From assembly GCA_036785705.1 (NCBI GenBank), contig JAWUZG010000015.1, positions 3,921,001 through 3,985,000 on the forward strand: a DNA stretch of 64,000 nucleotides, given 5' to 3'. Within the stretch, counting starts at the first letter, position 1. Each line of letters opens with the position of its first letter. The position numbers and the translations under genes were made by a program. Below the pieces are notes generated by a model that worked only from the letters and a program-made list of their open reading frames with translations, ran no database searches and was not told the DNA's origin. Source of the stretch: Acanthornis magna (taxonomy: Eukaryota > Chordata > Aves > Passeriformes > Acanthizidae). Shown here piece after piece: positions 1-11,690 of the stretch.

Positions 1-3000
1 CTATTTCCTGTTAGAAAAGGGGAAAAAATATGCCTGTGAATTGTCTCTGATGTGCTGCCAATTGTCAGGGAAGATTCGATTTGGTGGAGAATTACTGTGC
101 TCTTAAAGAGCTGCACCAGTGATGGAGATTTAGGGCAGCTACTCCTTCCAGAAATGGGAACTTTGATTTCCACAAAACCAGGACTGTGGCTGGTAGCAAG
201 ATGCCCATTCCACACGGCATGAATGGCTTGGAGGGGAGGCTGAAGCAGTGCCTCAGATTAATGGGACCACGGTGGGACAAGAAGGGGACACCTGGCTGGC
301 TGAAGGAAGGCAGGACAGGGATTTGGGGTGGGGCTGGTAGGTGTTGGGGCAGAGCTTTCTGTCAGTGTTCCACTATGGTAAAGGAGAAATGGTGTTTTCT
401 TGCCACCTGGCCAAAAAGCCAGACCAAAAGAGACAAGAATTTGCTCTGCGTGTGTGATGCACACATGTGCTCACTGCTAATCCAATAAAGCAATACATGA
501 CCTGTGGAATGACCCAAAGCTGCTACAATAAATAATGCCATAGATCACTCATGCATTTCGTTTTCTTTTGCATTTCCTGCATCAAGGCCAATTTCAGCAG
601 TTCTCTAAGCAGCCATATGTGGACAGGTAAACTGCAGCCTCCCATTTGGCTTCTCGTAGAGTAGAAACCACGCTTGCCCTTCCAAAAGTGGCAACAAAAT
701 GGGTTTTCCTTTTTTTTTCATTATGCTCATTGTAAAGAGTAGTACTTCAATTTAAGCCTGGATAAAGGCACACTGCATTTAGGTAAAGCTGATGGTTTCC
801 ATCATGTTGCTTGGCCTACTCTGTAAGCTTGTCTCCAAAAACATTCACCCTCTGATGTTTCCTGTGGCAAAGAAATACATAAAAGTCTATGGACTATGTC
901 CCATGAAATTTCCCATATGCTAACTGGATATCAGAGTTGCTTTGCAACCTGGCATTTGTGGTGTGCCCATGTGCCAGTGTTGAACCTTCCAAAAAAGAGA
1001 ACATCTAAATCACGTTAGCCTTAGTGGCGGAGTCATTGTTAACTAAAAGCTGCATAATCCATAAAAATAACCGTGAAGAGATTTAATTTTTATTTAGCTA
1101 ACTAATGCAGCAAACAATAGCATGGTTGGCAGGAGAGCAGGAGAAATACAGAAAAGCAATTTTAAGGGTTATAAGGCATGCTTTTTTGCCATTTTGTTCA
1201 CTCTTCGAGTTGTTTTTGCAGAGCAGCTGGGTGGGAGTGAGCTGATGGCCAATACTCTGTTTCTCTGCCCAGTCCTGCAGGTACCAGCACACTGTGGCCT
1301 CCCTCTCCCAATCTCCAGACACTCCCCTGGTGCTATCTGAGGATCTCTGAATCTGCCAGGACACACCCAGCATCAGCAAAATGATCCTCCCTGCGGTCCT
1401 TGGAAATGGGGTAACTCCCGTGCTACGGTCCAGGCTCCCAGGCAATCCTGGAGATGGAACATGTTCTCTCCAGCCGTTTTTAAAATCCATCAAAGTTTTT
1501 CCTGGAGCACTGGAGCTCGGCAGGGTGGGTGAGCCCGAGCCCATCGGCCGCTGCATTGCAGTGAGGTTGTACACACTCCCAGGGCTGCCCCAGGGGATAT
1601 TCCCAGCCCTTCCACTTCATCCAGAAGTTCCTTCTTCTGTGGAAAGCAAATAAACTACTCCCAGTATAAATATAGATTTTTGTTCTTCTACAGTGTCTCT
1701 CCATTTCAGAGTAATGCTATTGGAGCAAAAAATAAAAATGAAAAGTCTTATTCCATCAAATGTTGCTTAGCAGAGATGTGGGGTCAAAAGTCAGTGCTGC
1801 AGCCCAAACCAAGGTCTGTGGCTTCTCCATCAGCGATCTCTGCATGGGTCCAGTGTCTGTCCCTGTCCCTCTCAAACCCTTGCTGAACACATCCTGGGCT
1901 CCTGATAGAGCTGATCCATTGATGATTTCTCTCCTGTTCCTCCAGCCTTTTGCTGGCTGCCTCCTAAATACCTGCCTGCATTAGGGTCCTCATGCCTTCC
2001 CTTTTTGCATCTTTGCTGCCATAAAATATATGTAATATATAATAACTATCTATGTATTTTATATATGTATACTAACACTGAGGAAAAGAAGTGATTTGGC
2101 ATCAGTTTGCACTAAATTAATGTAGGAGGGTATTAACAAGAAAGCAAAGTGTTGGCAAAGGCCCTTCTTTTCATTTCCCTTGCCTGCATTCTGAAATTTC
2201 CTTTAGAGATTGCTTCTTCTTTCCAATCATCCTAAATCCCATTAATCCCTCTTTTATTTTAGTCAATTGGAAAAAATGCCATTATTGCTAAGGAAGTTTG
2301 AGATCTACTTAGAAAGGGTAAAATGGATTTAATCTGGTTCTTGTGTGATAAATACATTTTAAGCCTCTTGGTTTGTCTGCACCAAAGATGTCAAAATGTA
2401 ATCCTTTAAAATCAACGTAAGTGATAGTTCCTTTAATACACTTTCTAGCCTACTGCTCTAAAATACTTCCTACATTTAAAAAAGTATATTCACAGGAGAC
2501 CAGTATTGTTTAGGACATAAGTGGGCATATCTGAAATACCCAGGCAAAAAGTGTCTGCTACTACAGTGTCTTGAACTGTCAGGAAAAATAGCTATTACTC
2601 GCTAAATCTAGTATCCAGTTCCTGGGGAAAAGATATTTTCTCCTGAAAACACCTGCAGGGTAAAGTTTATTCCCCTTTTGTCAATCTGAGTAACAAAGTA
2701 AGGATACCATGATAAATGTTGGCAGGGGCTGAAAAAGATGTAAGAGGATGGAAAAGAAATCATTAATCCACTGCACCAACTCTGATAATAGCCAGCAGAT
2801 ACCAGACTGCCAGCACATCTCTGTTATCCATGGGTTCATCCCTTCTTGGGCACTGTTTATTTTGTTAGAGATTTTTGGGTTTCTTTGGTTTGAGTTCTTT
2901 TCCATCCAGCAGCTCTTGTCCCCTCTGTGAAGAGCCCCAGGCACACAGGAGTGCCCACCTTTATCTCCTGCAAATGTATTCCCTAAAATTCTGCCTCCGC

Positions 3001-4469
3001 TCCTGCCCTGCCTGCAATCGGCTGCAGCTCCGTCGGTAGCCCAGGGAAAACAGCTTAACAAGGTTAGCACAGTGTCACTCTGGAAGTAGCCAGCAACTCT
3101 TTGCAGTTTATTATTCGTGCTGTTAAGTATGACCTGGAAATCTGTATCGTTGTATAACCAGATGTCAGTTCCTTCAATTCCTACAAAGCCACTCTTTTTC
3201 TCCCTTTCCCCCTCCCTCGCTGGCTATCCAGAGACATGAAAAACCAACAACGTGAGTTCATGCTCCTGACAAGATGAATATTGTCAGGAATATACAAGCT
3301 GTGGTTTTTCCTTTCTGCATCTTGAAAGTGAAGAAAAAAGACCTTTGATGTATCTAAAGTTCTGTTATTCTTTTCTCGTCTTTGAGCTAATAAAAGGTGT
3401 CATTATATTATCACACTTGTGTCCCTTCCATGTTTATCCTGGCCCATATTCCACTCTGCAACAACAAGGACATAAAACATCCCATGAGAAATTCTAGGTT
3501 AAGTTTATTTGACTTATTTTTTTTAACCTATGTTGTAATCAGGATTGTTTTGCTAACTTAGTTCACTGAGGTAGTTTTTGGTAAAGGCTAAGATTTGCTT
3601 AAGTGGCCAGAAAGAAAATACATATGACTGGTTTATGCCTTGCCACCCTGAACTGTAATGTTTTGTTTATTATGACTTTGGGCATGTTTTATTGGTGAGT
3701 GGAGAGGTCACAGCCTCACATTTGAAACCTGTATTTGTGCTTTACGGGTTCTGGGATTTGAAACCACAGGCAGTCGCTGAACTTTTTGGCTGCCTTAGGT
3801 AGCTGTGACCAAGCGGCCAGACCAGGTCCTCTCCTCTGCGGTCACCCTGCTGGGAGCCAAAGTGTGACATTGGCCTGGGAAAGGAGGTCTCCAAAAGAGC
3901 ACGTGGGGCTGAAAGAGCCCCACTGCAGTGTGTTCTGCTGTCCTCTCCTCATTCCCAGCCTCTTGGCATTTTTAATGTTCTTGAATTTGGAGCTTTCTAG
4001 TCAGTCTGTTCTTTCGGAAATAAAGGTGTTTGGAGAGAAATACGTGTTCATACCCCACATAGAAAATATTGCAAAGATACACCCAGCTTCTGTAGTGATG
4101 GATCCAGTTGTAACAACTCAGTAGAAAAGACTTTTCACTCTACAAATGGAAAAACGGGTTTGGGATGTGTCCAATGCCTTGTACTTTCAAAGAATCCCAT
4201 GGTGGAGCAAAGGCGGTTTCACTTCAAGGGCTTTAGCCTCAGATTGCTCAGTGAGAGCAGTATCATTGCCAGGTAATACCTGGAGATGTGTCAAGTGTGG
4301 AATGATCTGAGGCAAATTTGCTTTACATCTTTTTTGAGTAAGAGGCAAACTTTTCCGTATAAAGGACTCAGTGGAGTGGGGGATGTTAAGGTGTGTGAAG
4401 AGCAGCCACATGCTAATTGTTGTGCTGTTTGGTTTACAAGCTGAGCAATTATGGTGTAACACAAACATG
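1..4469. other. Intergenic or intronic stretch, no gene seen
   Basis: No reading frame here has a recognisable domain, and the short frames fall on both strands. The DNA is mostly unique and of mixed composition. The only simple-sequence feature is an AT-rich patch at about 2021-2073 made of TATA and TGTA words. I see no repeat family, RNA gene or convincing promoter. A TATAAATATA word near 1665 stands alone, with no initiator, CpG enrichment or downstream frame to support it. Confidence 0.6.
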
Positions 4470-4524
4470 TAGACTCGCTAATCTTAAAGGTCTTTTTCAA
4501 CCTAAATGACTCCATGATTCCACA
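4470..4524 (+). mobile_element. CR1 LINE 3' tip, short fragment
   Basis: The segment carries the end of the avian CR1 3' untranslated region: AATCTTAAAGGTC, then TTTTTCAACCTAAATGA, then a degenerate pair of terminal octamers (CTCCATGATTCCA). CR1 elements insert by target-primed reverse transcription and are usually cut off at the 5' end, so a 50-60 base fragment holding only the tip is typical. Several mismatches to the remembered consensus suggest an old insertion. It has no coding capacity. Confidence 0.75.
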
Positions 4525-4640
4525 TATCTACTGCTATCAGTGGCCTTGCAGCATTCCCCCTGGATGCTCAGTGTTCAAGTTTTTTACTGCCAGATATTTC
4601 ATGTCCAGCCCATGTCAGGGGTGTTCAGAATGAGCTCAGG

Positions 4641-4743
4641 CTGAAGTTCCCATCCCCGAAGGTGTCAAGGCCAGGCTGGATGGAGCCTGGAGCACCCTGG
4701 TCTAGCTGAAAGCATTCCTACCCATGGCAGGGGGGGTTGGAAT
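4641..4743 (+). mobile_element. CR1 LINE 3' fragment
   Basis: The words CATCCCCGAAGGTGTCAAGG, CCAGGCTGGATGGAGCC and CCCATGGCAGGGGGGGTTGG, in this order, are characteristic of the CR1 3' region on the plus strand. The 5' part is missing. The usual segment from TTGGAACTAGATGATC to the terminal octamers is also missing: the match stops right after TTGGAA and runs straight into an ATGA microsatellite. It lies about 120 bases after another CR1 tip in the same orientation. Non-coding and moderately diverged. Confidence 0.85.
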
Positions 4744-4745
4744 GC

Positions 4746-4770
4746 ATGAATGAATGAATGAATGAATGAA
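4746..4770. repeat. (ATGA)6 microsatellite
   Basis: About six uninterrupted copies of ATGA directly abut the truncated 3' end of the CR1 fragment at 4641-4743. CR1 carries short tandem octamers at its 3' end, so the tract may have grown from that tail or from a nearby TGAATG word by slippage. The run is pure, so length variation between individuals is likely. Confidence 0.9.
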
Positions 4771-6221
4771 GAAAATATGGTTAAAAGCAGGACTCTGTCC
4801 CAGCACATGGACTTCAGAGAGGGGAAGAGATGGACCAGAGTGGGACAGACGTAAGGATTGCTGTCCCCTGAGATGGTGTTTGGGATGCAAAGGAAACACA
4901 GTACAGTACTGTGTGACAGCAAAATCTCTTTTGGTACAGACTGGGATATTTTTACATTTGCTCCAGTTCTCTCTGCCTGACAGTGGTCCCTTGCCCATCA
5001 GCCCACAGTGGGAACTCTCTCTCCACCACTCAGTGTACATTGGCAGAGATTCTGCTTCCCACTCTGAGAACATCCCACTCTGCTACCAGCAGGAGATGTG
5101 AGAGCTTGGCTTTGTTTGTTTTCCTTACCCCCATTCGGAGGAGGTTGTTCCCGAAAATGCTTATAACTGATCCTCACTTCAGGTATATGCTCCTCCCCTG
5201 GGTTCTCGGGCTGTGGTCTGTGCAGTATGAGCAGCATCATTCTTGCTGGTGCCCACAATGAAACAGTAGAGAGTCATACAAAGACTGGCATCTCAGGGGA
5301 GAAGGAACAGAATTGCCCTTTCTTAATCAAACCAAGTCCTTGAGCTCAGCTCTGGCAATTCTGAATGGCAGATCAACCATCACTGGGGCTCCCCCCCTCT
5401 TATTTGTGCGTATTTATTTATTCTACCATTTTTCCATTCCATTTTGGGCTGGATCCTGCAAGCACCAGCTGACAGGGTTGTGCAATCAGTCCTGCAGTGT
5501 CCAAAATCCCATCTTCTCCGTGGCAGAGCAGCCTCTGGCTGTGGGCACAGCCGAGCTCTGCTTTCTCCTCGCTGCAAGGCACAGCTCTCAGCTGTGTGTG
5601 CCGTGCAAGGGATGACAGTTCGCTGGCCTGGGAGGGGCCAAGCCCTCCTCCCCTGGGTGAGCTCCTTGCACGTTAAGTGGAAACTTTCATTATTTACCAA
5701 CTGGTGAAAATGACTTTGCTATTGACATGGGCTTCATTATGTCAGCCACTCCACTCTTTGAAAACGTGGGCAAAACAGAAAAAGAGTGATGGCAGGGAGG
5801 GGGAAATTCCATTTCTTCCTAAATTGAGTGGAAACATCTTCAGGAAAATTAAAGAAAAACCCGAGAGAAGAAGAGCAAAAGAAATAACTGTGGCCAAAGC
5901 CACTTTCCCTTTTCTTTTTCAATCTCCTTTCCAACGTGCTCCTGGTAAAATCATTACAAAGGCCGTTTATTTTTAAAATTGAAAGATTGGGGAGAGTCAT
6001 AATGAGATATTATGTGTAAAAGTTGCACATAAATTTCCTTCTGTCATATTTTGGGCTCGCCTAACGCATCCCCTTGGCAGGCCTGAGGGAAGCTGATCGC
6101 TTTAGTATAGATTGTGTGTGCTTCAATAATATTGCCCAAGGACAGAGCTACTGGGTGGCTGAGTTGGCTACATGCTGATTTAAAAATTAGCTGGGCTTTT
6201 ATTTGCCACACTAAATTGCTC

Positions 6222-6290
6222 GCTCTCTCTCAAAAAAAAAAAAAAAAAAAGAAAAAAAGAAAATAAAAAAGAGAGAGAAAATAAAGAAGT
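6222..6290. repeat. A-rich / GA-rich low-complexity tract
   Basis: A short CT run leads into 19 uninterrupted A residues at 6232-6250, followed by AAAG, AAAT and GAGA words up to about 6290. There is no retroposed gene or SINE body directly upstream, and I see no target-site duplication. I therefore read it as simple sequence rather than the tail of a processed pseudogene. Confidence 0.85.
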
Positions 6291-8689
6291 TTTATACCAG
6301 AATGAAGCAGCAGGTTTGGAGCAAGATTCTTCTTCTTTTCTTTCCTTTTAGGGGAATGCAATTTTTTTACCCATTGGAGAGTTTTGTTCTTTCTCACCTT
6401 TATGAAGAGCCATGGAAGAAAGGCAAAGTGACTGTGGTGTGTGAAGCAGAGACAAGGCCAATGTTCTGTGTCTCCTCTCTGGAGCCTTTCCTTGCCGCCC
6501 TGCACAGCTCTCATGGATGTGGAGCTGGACAGTCACAGTGTCACACACCACCCTGGTCCTGCTCTCAGGTCAAACACACCTGGCACCCCTTTTCAAATCT
6601 ACTGACACAAGATGATGTAAGTTTCCTACAAAAGAGTCCCGAAATGCTTTTTGAATAGTTTTTGTGACTAGGCGAGTTTGAAATTTCCTGCCACATCTGC
6701 AGCCTGGGGTCTGTGTCCCTTCTCTGAGCCATAGGGGTCATGCCTGTTTTTTCTGTGGAATTTGGTGGGCCCTGGTTTTCTTTCTTTCTTCTTATTTTGT
6801 TTTTATTGTCCCTATCTCTCTCTTTCTGAGGTTTTTGTGCTTCCAGGATCTCAGCTGAGGGATTGCCACAGTTGCCAAGAGCTGGGACATTTCCATTTCC
6901 TACCCTTTCTTGGTTGAAACCAAAAACTGGTCTTCAAGGAGGCAAAGACCATCAAAGAGCACAAGAATAAATAGTAATTCATAGCAGTCTTTGCTAATAT
7001 GCTTAATTTAGAGCTCTGGAGTCCAAGTCCTAGCCACATCGCCTCTGTATTCCATTTTCTATGAAACACTTGACCTATTTACTCACTTTTTGACCTAGCA
7101 GTCTAAGAAATATAAGATGGAAAAGACATGACCAAAATGAGCGGTTTAAATAAACAGTTTTTAGTGTGGGAAACGGCCAAATTTATTCTAAATGTAAACA
7201 TGTATTTTGAAAATCTGAGTACCCTCACAGTTTGGGCAAATCTGAGTGGATCTGAGCTTTACGTCTAGTCTGTGTCTCAGTCCTGTGCCAAACGAAAACT
7301 GGAATTGGAATTTGGAAAGCCAATACTTTAGCTCAGATTTAGGTAAACATGCTCTGAACCATCTTTACCTTAATCTAAAAACCACCCCTCCCAAGCTTGT
7401 CCTATTGGGAATTATAGTTAATTAAATTAAGATTTCAGTCTTCTTCACTGGTATCTTCATCTCTGGGTAGCAGCCTTGGGCAAGGTTGAAAGTGAAACTT
7501 GCTTCCTTTGCTCCAAGGCAGCTTTGACTCCAGAATCAAAAGCTCCATGTGCAGCTATTAAAACTCCCTCACCACAAGGTGCTCTGCCAGCATTTCTGAA
7601 TGCCCCGTTCCTGCAGGTATCCTGGCGAGCTTTCATCTTGTGTGAACTGTAACAGGAGGCATGGGCGGTTGTTAAAGAGTTTGTGCTGCTAACGTGTCAT
7701 ACATCATGCCATTAATTAAGAGAAATTCCTCTTTCCCCGCTCGGGTGGCTGCACAGCGCTGCCAGCGTGTATGCATTACCCGTGTCTCCCCACCCTGGCC
7801 TAACCCAAACTGCTGCATGACTGATTGCACCCCAGAGACGTTCCAGCCTCTGCAGGTAATTCGACTGCTGAGCCTCCAAACCCAAGGAATTAAAGAAACC
7901 TCTGCACTGGGCTCTGCTCCCTTTGTAATTAGTGCCAGAGTGGGGCGCGGCGGATCCATGTGTTCCCAATCACAGCCCACGCAAGGAAAATGTTTTCTTT
8001 CTGGGACAATCTGAAGGAACCCCACGGGGATCTGGGGGTTATATGTAGATATATATATATGTGCATGCAATAATAGTAATTATCCTCATTAGAAAGTTAG
8101 CTCCAAAGCTGGGCGATGTGCTTTAAATTTGGTGGGAGAGCTGGAGGATGCACCAAGGAATCACTGCCCACGCACAGCCCTTCACATCGCCCTGGTGTTG
8201 GGGAGCACTGGGATCCTGAGCCCTCAGCAGGAGGCTGATGTTCACCTCTCTTCAGCTGGAGATGCACAGGTAAGGTGGGGACGTCCTTTGTCTGTCAGTT
8301 TTCCCACTGTGTGCACTGTAAAATTTCCCATAGTTGCGTCTGTAAAATTTTTCCACCCAGCTTTGATCCCACAGCAGTTGCACAGGGTTTCATTTATCCA
8401 GAGTAGCCAAAGAAGCAGCACAGACTCACCCAACAGCCCCCCAAATTTCTGTGCTTCTCACCAACAGTCCTCCCTCCAGGCTCCTGAGGGTTAGGGACAC
8501 ATAATGGGCTGCTGGGTGGCTGTTTTACACAGGGTAACAATATTATCCCTCAAACTGAGCCATAGGGTATAATTAGAGCTGTTCAGGAATGTTGTCTTTA
8601 AAAGTCTTTTGGTTAGAAAATGCCAGTTCTTTGAAACAAATTTTTCGAATAAAGGGGGAGGCTTCTAGTGTCAAAGAGGAATAAATTCT

Positions 8690-8800
8690 AGAATAACCAC
8701 TAGCCCTGGGAGAGCTATGCTCCAGTCCCAGTTCCAGTGAAAGGGCAGGTTACTTACACAGAGAAACCAGCACTGTAAAATAGCAGTGAAGGATTCTGTG
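8690..8800 (+). mobile_element. Possible ancient SINE/LINE relic (MIR- or L3-like)
   Basis: The order of words CTGGGAG, GCTCCAGTCCCAGTTCCAG, AGGTTACTTACACAGAG and CTGTAAAATAG loosely follows the shared 3' core of old amniote SINEs and L2/L3-type LINEs (a tctagtcccagctctgcca word, then gtcactt, then ctgtaaaatggg). Several segments are missing or diverged. It could be chance. A profile search with MIR, L2 and CR1-L3 models would decide. Confidence 0.35.
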
Positions 8801-9040
8801 CTCTCCCAGTGTTCAGGCAAACTGTAAAGCAAGGGTTTCAAAGTGATCTGCCCTGACTGAGCAGGGATTCTTGATTATTTCCTCTATTTCAGGAAGCACA
8901 ACCAAGTTTAAGGACTTGATGAGTAGCTCTCAAAAATGAGAACATTTCTTTAAAATGAAATATTGAAAAGCTGTGGAGGAGGGATAACCTTCAGAAGAGC
9001 TCTTGCTGAAGTGACCCCACTGCTGGAGAGTGCAGGGCCA

Positions 9041-9245
9041 TTCACAGAACCATAGAATGGTTTAGGTTGGAAAAGAGCTCTGAGATCATCGAGTCTGGCA
9101 CTGCCAAGGCCACCACTAATACATGTTCCCAAGTGCCACTTCTACACATCATTAAATCCTTCAGGGATGGTGACTGCCCTGGGCAGCTTTTTCCAGTGCT
9201 TGCCCATTTTAAAATCCAAACTAAGTCTCCCCGGCACAATTTTTT
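9041..9245 (-). mobile_element. CR1 LINE 3' fragment, reverse orientation
   Basis: Read on the plus strand, the element begins with the reverse complement of the CR1 tip (CACAGAACCATAGAATGG) and continues through TTTAGGTTGGAAAAGAGC, GATCATCGAGTC, CACTGCCAAGGCCACCACTA, CAGGGATGGTGACTGCCC and TGGGCAGC to about AAATCCAAACTAAGTCTCC. Compared with the usual sequence it lacks a few short internal segments, for example between the GAGTC and CACTGCC words and within the 'ccaccacttccctgggcag' part. It is a 5'-truncated, non-coding copy of medium age. The 9067-9354 frame that crosses it is an artefact of the repeat. Confidence 0.9.
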
Positions 9246-11554
9246 AGGGGGAGACCCAAATCTCTGCAGTCACAGGCAGACCTGGATAACCAAAAGCACC
9301 CTGCAAGTAATTGATGAAGAGCCTGGCATTATCATTGCATTGCTAACTCAGTAATGCCATTCACACAAATCCCACACACCACTAGCTAACAAATTCACTC
9401 CATCATGAAGATAAAAGGGTTCTGCTGGAGCCAGAGTGCCTGTCCTAATAAGCCATTATCCTACACCCCACAAAGAAGAGCTCTCAGGTGAGCATCATTC
9501 AGCACCCAGCACTCATTGCAGTGACCTAATGCTACCCAAATGGGACACCCCCAGGAGCAGCCCCAGAATCCCAGTCAGTCCTACTGCCAGGAGCAGTAGA
9601 GCTGCAGATATCCTGCAGGAATAGTTCTGTCAAGGTTGCTCTGTGCTGTGCTGGATGGGGAAGGAAGGTGCTAGGAAAGCTGTTTGGAAAGCAAGTCAAG
9701 TTTCCAACCTTGGTGCATTATAGGATATAATAAATTAACCAGAGTAGACAACCATGCACCATACTTCATTATGTTCACTGAGCTCACCTCCTGAGCTATA
9801 CAGGAAAGAAAGAGCTTTTAAAAATATTTAAATAAAGCATTTTGGTGTTGCTCAAGGACTTTGTTTTATTACATGATTGTTGCTTTAGTGAAATCTACCC
9901 AATTCTCTGAGAAAGGCTGGCTTTGATGAATACTCAGGAATTCTGGAAGAAATTATTTAACGAGGATTTTCAACATTTTCATAAAGAAAGCTGTGTTTCT
10001 CATTTGAAAGTGACTTCATAATTTGAAATTGGAATAGTTTTTCTTTAGATAAGAAATAGTCCAATTATGAAACAGCAAAGTTCTGAATCTTTAGATATCT
10101 CTATTGACCTGATATCATTATGGTATGTGTAATTTAAATTTATTATGGCAGAAGGAAAAGGTTTGAGATAATTCCTTTTAAAACAAAAATCTGTTGAGAG
10201 AAGTGATTCAGAAATTTCAAGAAGTCTTGAATGTAAGAAAATCTTTTTCCTCCTCTTTCAAGTACCATTTGCTTGGGTGCCATTTAATGTTGGTTTTACA
10301 TTTGGCTGTATTTCCTCAGTTTTAAAGATTCTTAGTTTGCATTAAAAAAAAAAATAAAAAATACTTGGGAATCCATGTGGTGGCCACTGAGGATTTGCAC
10401 TACTGGCAAACGTTGCTACAAGCTGGAGATCCAAGAAATCAAACATGAGAAATCGACCCCTAGAGACTCAGTATCAGGAAAGTTTTCACACTAAGCCTGT
10501 TTTGACTCACACAGATTTTTGCTCGAAATTTGAGTCAGAAGCAGAACTCAGCAAACTCAAATCACATGTGAAGGAGCATACAGGTTGTGTCTCGGAATTT
10601 GTGTGCAGCTGATACCTGTGGCTGTGTCCACCATATCTCAAGACCAAGCTGCGGTTCATACCTGACCACCCTCTCCAGCACAGAACCACCATGAACTTTT
10701 CTACAACAAACCCCCAATGCTCAATTTAAAGTGTTATTTTTAAACTTGGAAAGAAAATCCCCCAAGCTGCATATTCACAGACGTAAAAAATGAGGCACTT
10801 CATACACGCAACTATATTTTCAGAAGTGTTTGTGCATTTGCCCACCTTATTTTGTGAGGACCTGTGCAGGGAGGGCTGTGCAGATGGCCAAATCTGCAGT
10901 TCACAGCCACTTTGGGAGCATGTTGACTGCCCCTGAGCGCGTGGATTAGGAGCACTTTTCATGGGCGCAATTAACCATCCCAAAATTTTGACGACAAAGG
11001 AATCGTTATATTCCTGAAAGTGTTTATTATATAAATATTGTCCTTTCTGGTTCAGCAGTGTATTATTCTCATTCCTGCTATCCCTGCTCTTGCTTTCCCG
11101 AGCTGGTGTAACTGGCATGTGGAATGCAACAGCTGGTTAGGTCTGCAATGATCCAAGAGCAGCAGAAGACAAGGAGTGCAGAGGGGGCTGTGTCTTCTGC
11201 CAAGTGGAGAACTCAGCAGCTGCTTTGTATTTTCACATGAACAAAAATGTTTTGTTAACTGCCTCGCTGCCGAGGCTCTGGCTGTGGGAAACAGAGGGTA
11301 TTGCTGGCCCCGGAGACTAATTCTCTGTTTTTTCCAAGCAGTGGCTGATAGCACCTCGTACAAACCTGCCACAGATGGAATGATTGTGGGACAGTGATCA
11401 AGCAACTTTCTCTTCTCTTTATTGCATTAAAGGTGCCCATATGTGCAAGAAGCTTCCCTTAAAAGAACATTCTTAAGATTGCAAATGCTCAAAAGCTGGG
11501 AAATGCCAATGGAAGATTCGTTCTCTGATCATCTTTTCTTGGATAAAATAAAAT
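9246..11554. other. Intergenic stretch, no gene seen
   Basis: The stretch from 9625 to 10506 is AT-rich and almost free of frames, with words such as TATTTAAATAAAG (about 9825-9840) and AATTTAAATTTATTATGG (about 10131-10148). No repeat family is recognised. Frames at 10507-11405 are short and overlap on both strands, with nothing recognisable in them. The AT-rich part could be a non-coding conserved segment, but I see no specific motif cluster to support that. Confidence 0.5.
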
Positions 11555-11690
11555 TTATAATACAATGGGGTGGAAGAGGCTTTAGATGTCATCTCATTCT
11601 CTGTGACTCAAGGCAGAATTGGCTCAATCGTCCAACAGTTGTCAAACTTGTTTCTTAATGTCTGAAGTTCTCCTGATTTTTTTCAAAAAG
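11555..11690 (-). mobile_element. Highly diverged, old CR1-type LINE relic
   Basis: The plus strand shows, in the right order, weakened versions of the reversed CR1 3' region: AATGGGGTGGAAGAGGC, TTTAGATGTCATCTCATTC, CAAGGCAGAATTGGCTCAA, and TCAAACTTGTTTCTTAATGT followed by CTGAAGTTCTCCTGAT. These correspond to the remembered CR1 words for the start of the reversed 3' end, the 'aggcagaatcagctc' part, and 'ctaacctgttcttaaaaacctccagtgatgg'. Divergence is much higher than in the CR1 copies at 30.2 kb and 58.2 kb, so the insertion is probably older than the bird radiation. Confidence 0.55.

Larger units (their letters stand above)
4771..9040. other. Intergenic stretch, no gene seen
   Basis: Only short, unrecognised frames occur on both strands. 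Simple sequence includes the A-rich tract at 6222-6290, a pyrimidine-rich patch at about 6775-6835, and a short AT dinucleotide run near 8048-8061. About 8690-8800 holds a faint match to an old tRNA-derived SINE, described separately. The rest is unique sequence with no visible RNA gene or transposon. Confidence 0.55.

Noticed and set aside
2021..2073. TATA-rich patch considered as a promoter.
   Set aside because: It is low-complexity AT sequence with no initiator, CpG enrichment or downstream gene.
6178..6250. AAAAATTAGCTGGGC word followed by a poly(A) run, reminiscent of the middle of a primate Alu.
   Set aside because: Only about 15 bases match, the rest of the Alu body is absent, and the CR1 content shows avian DNA. 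Chance similarity.
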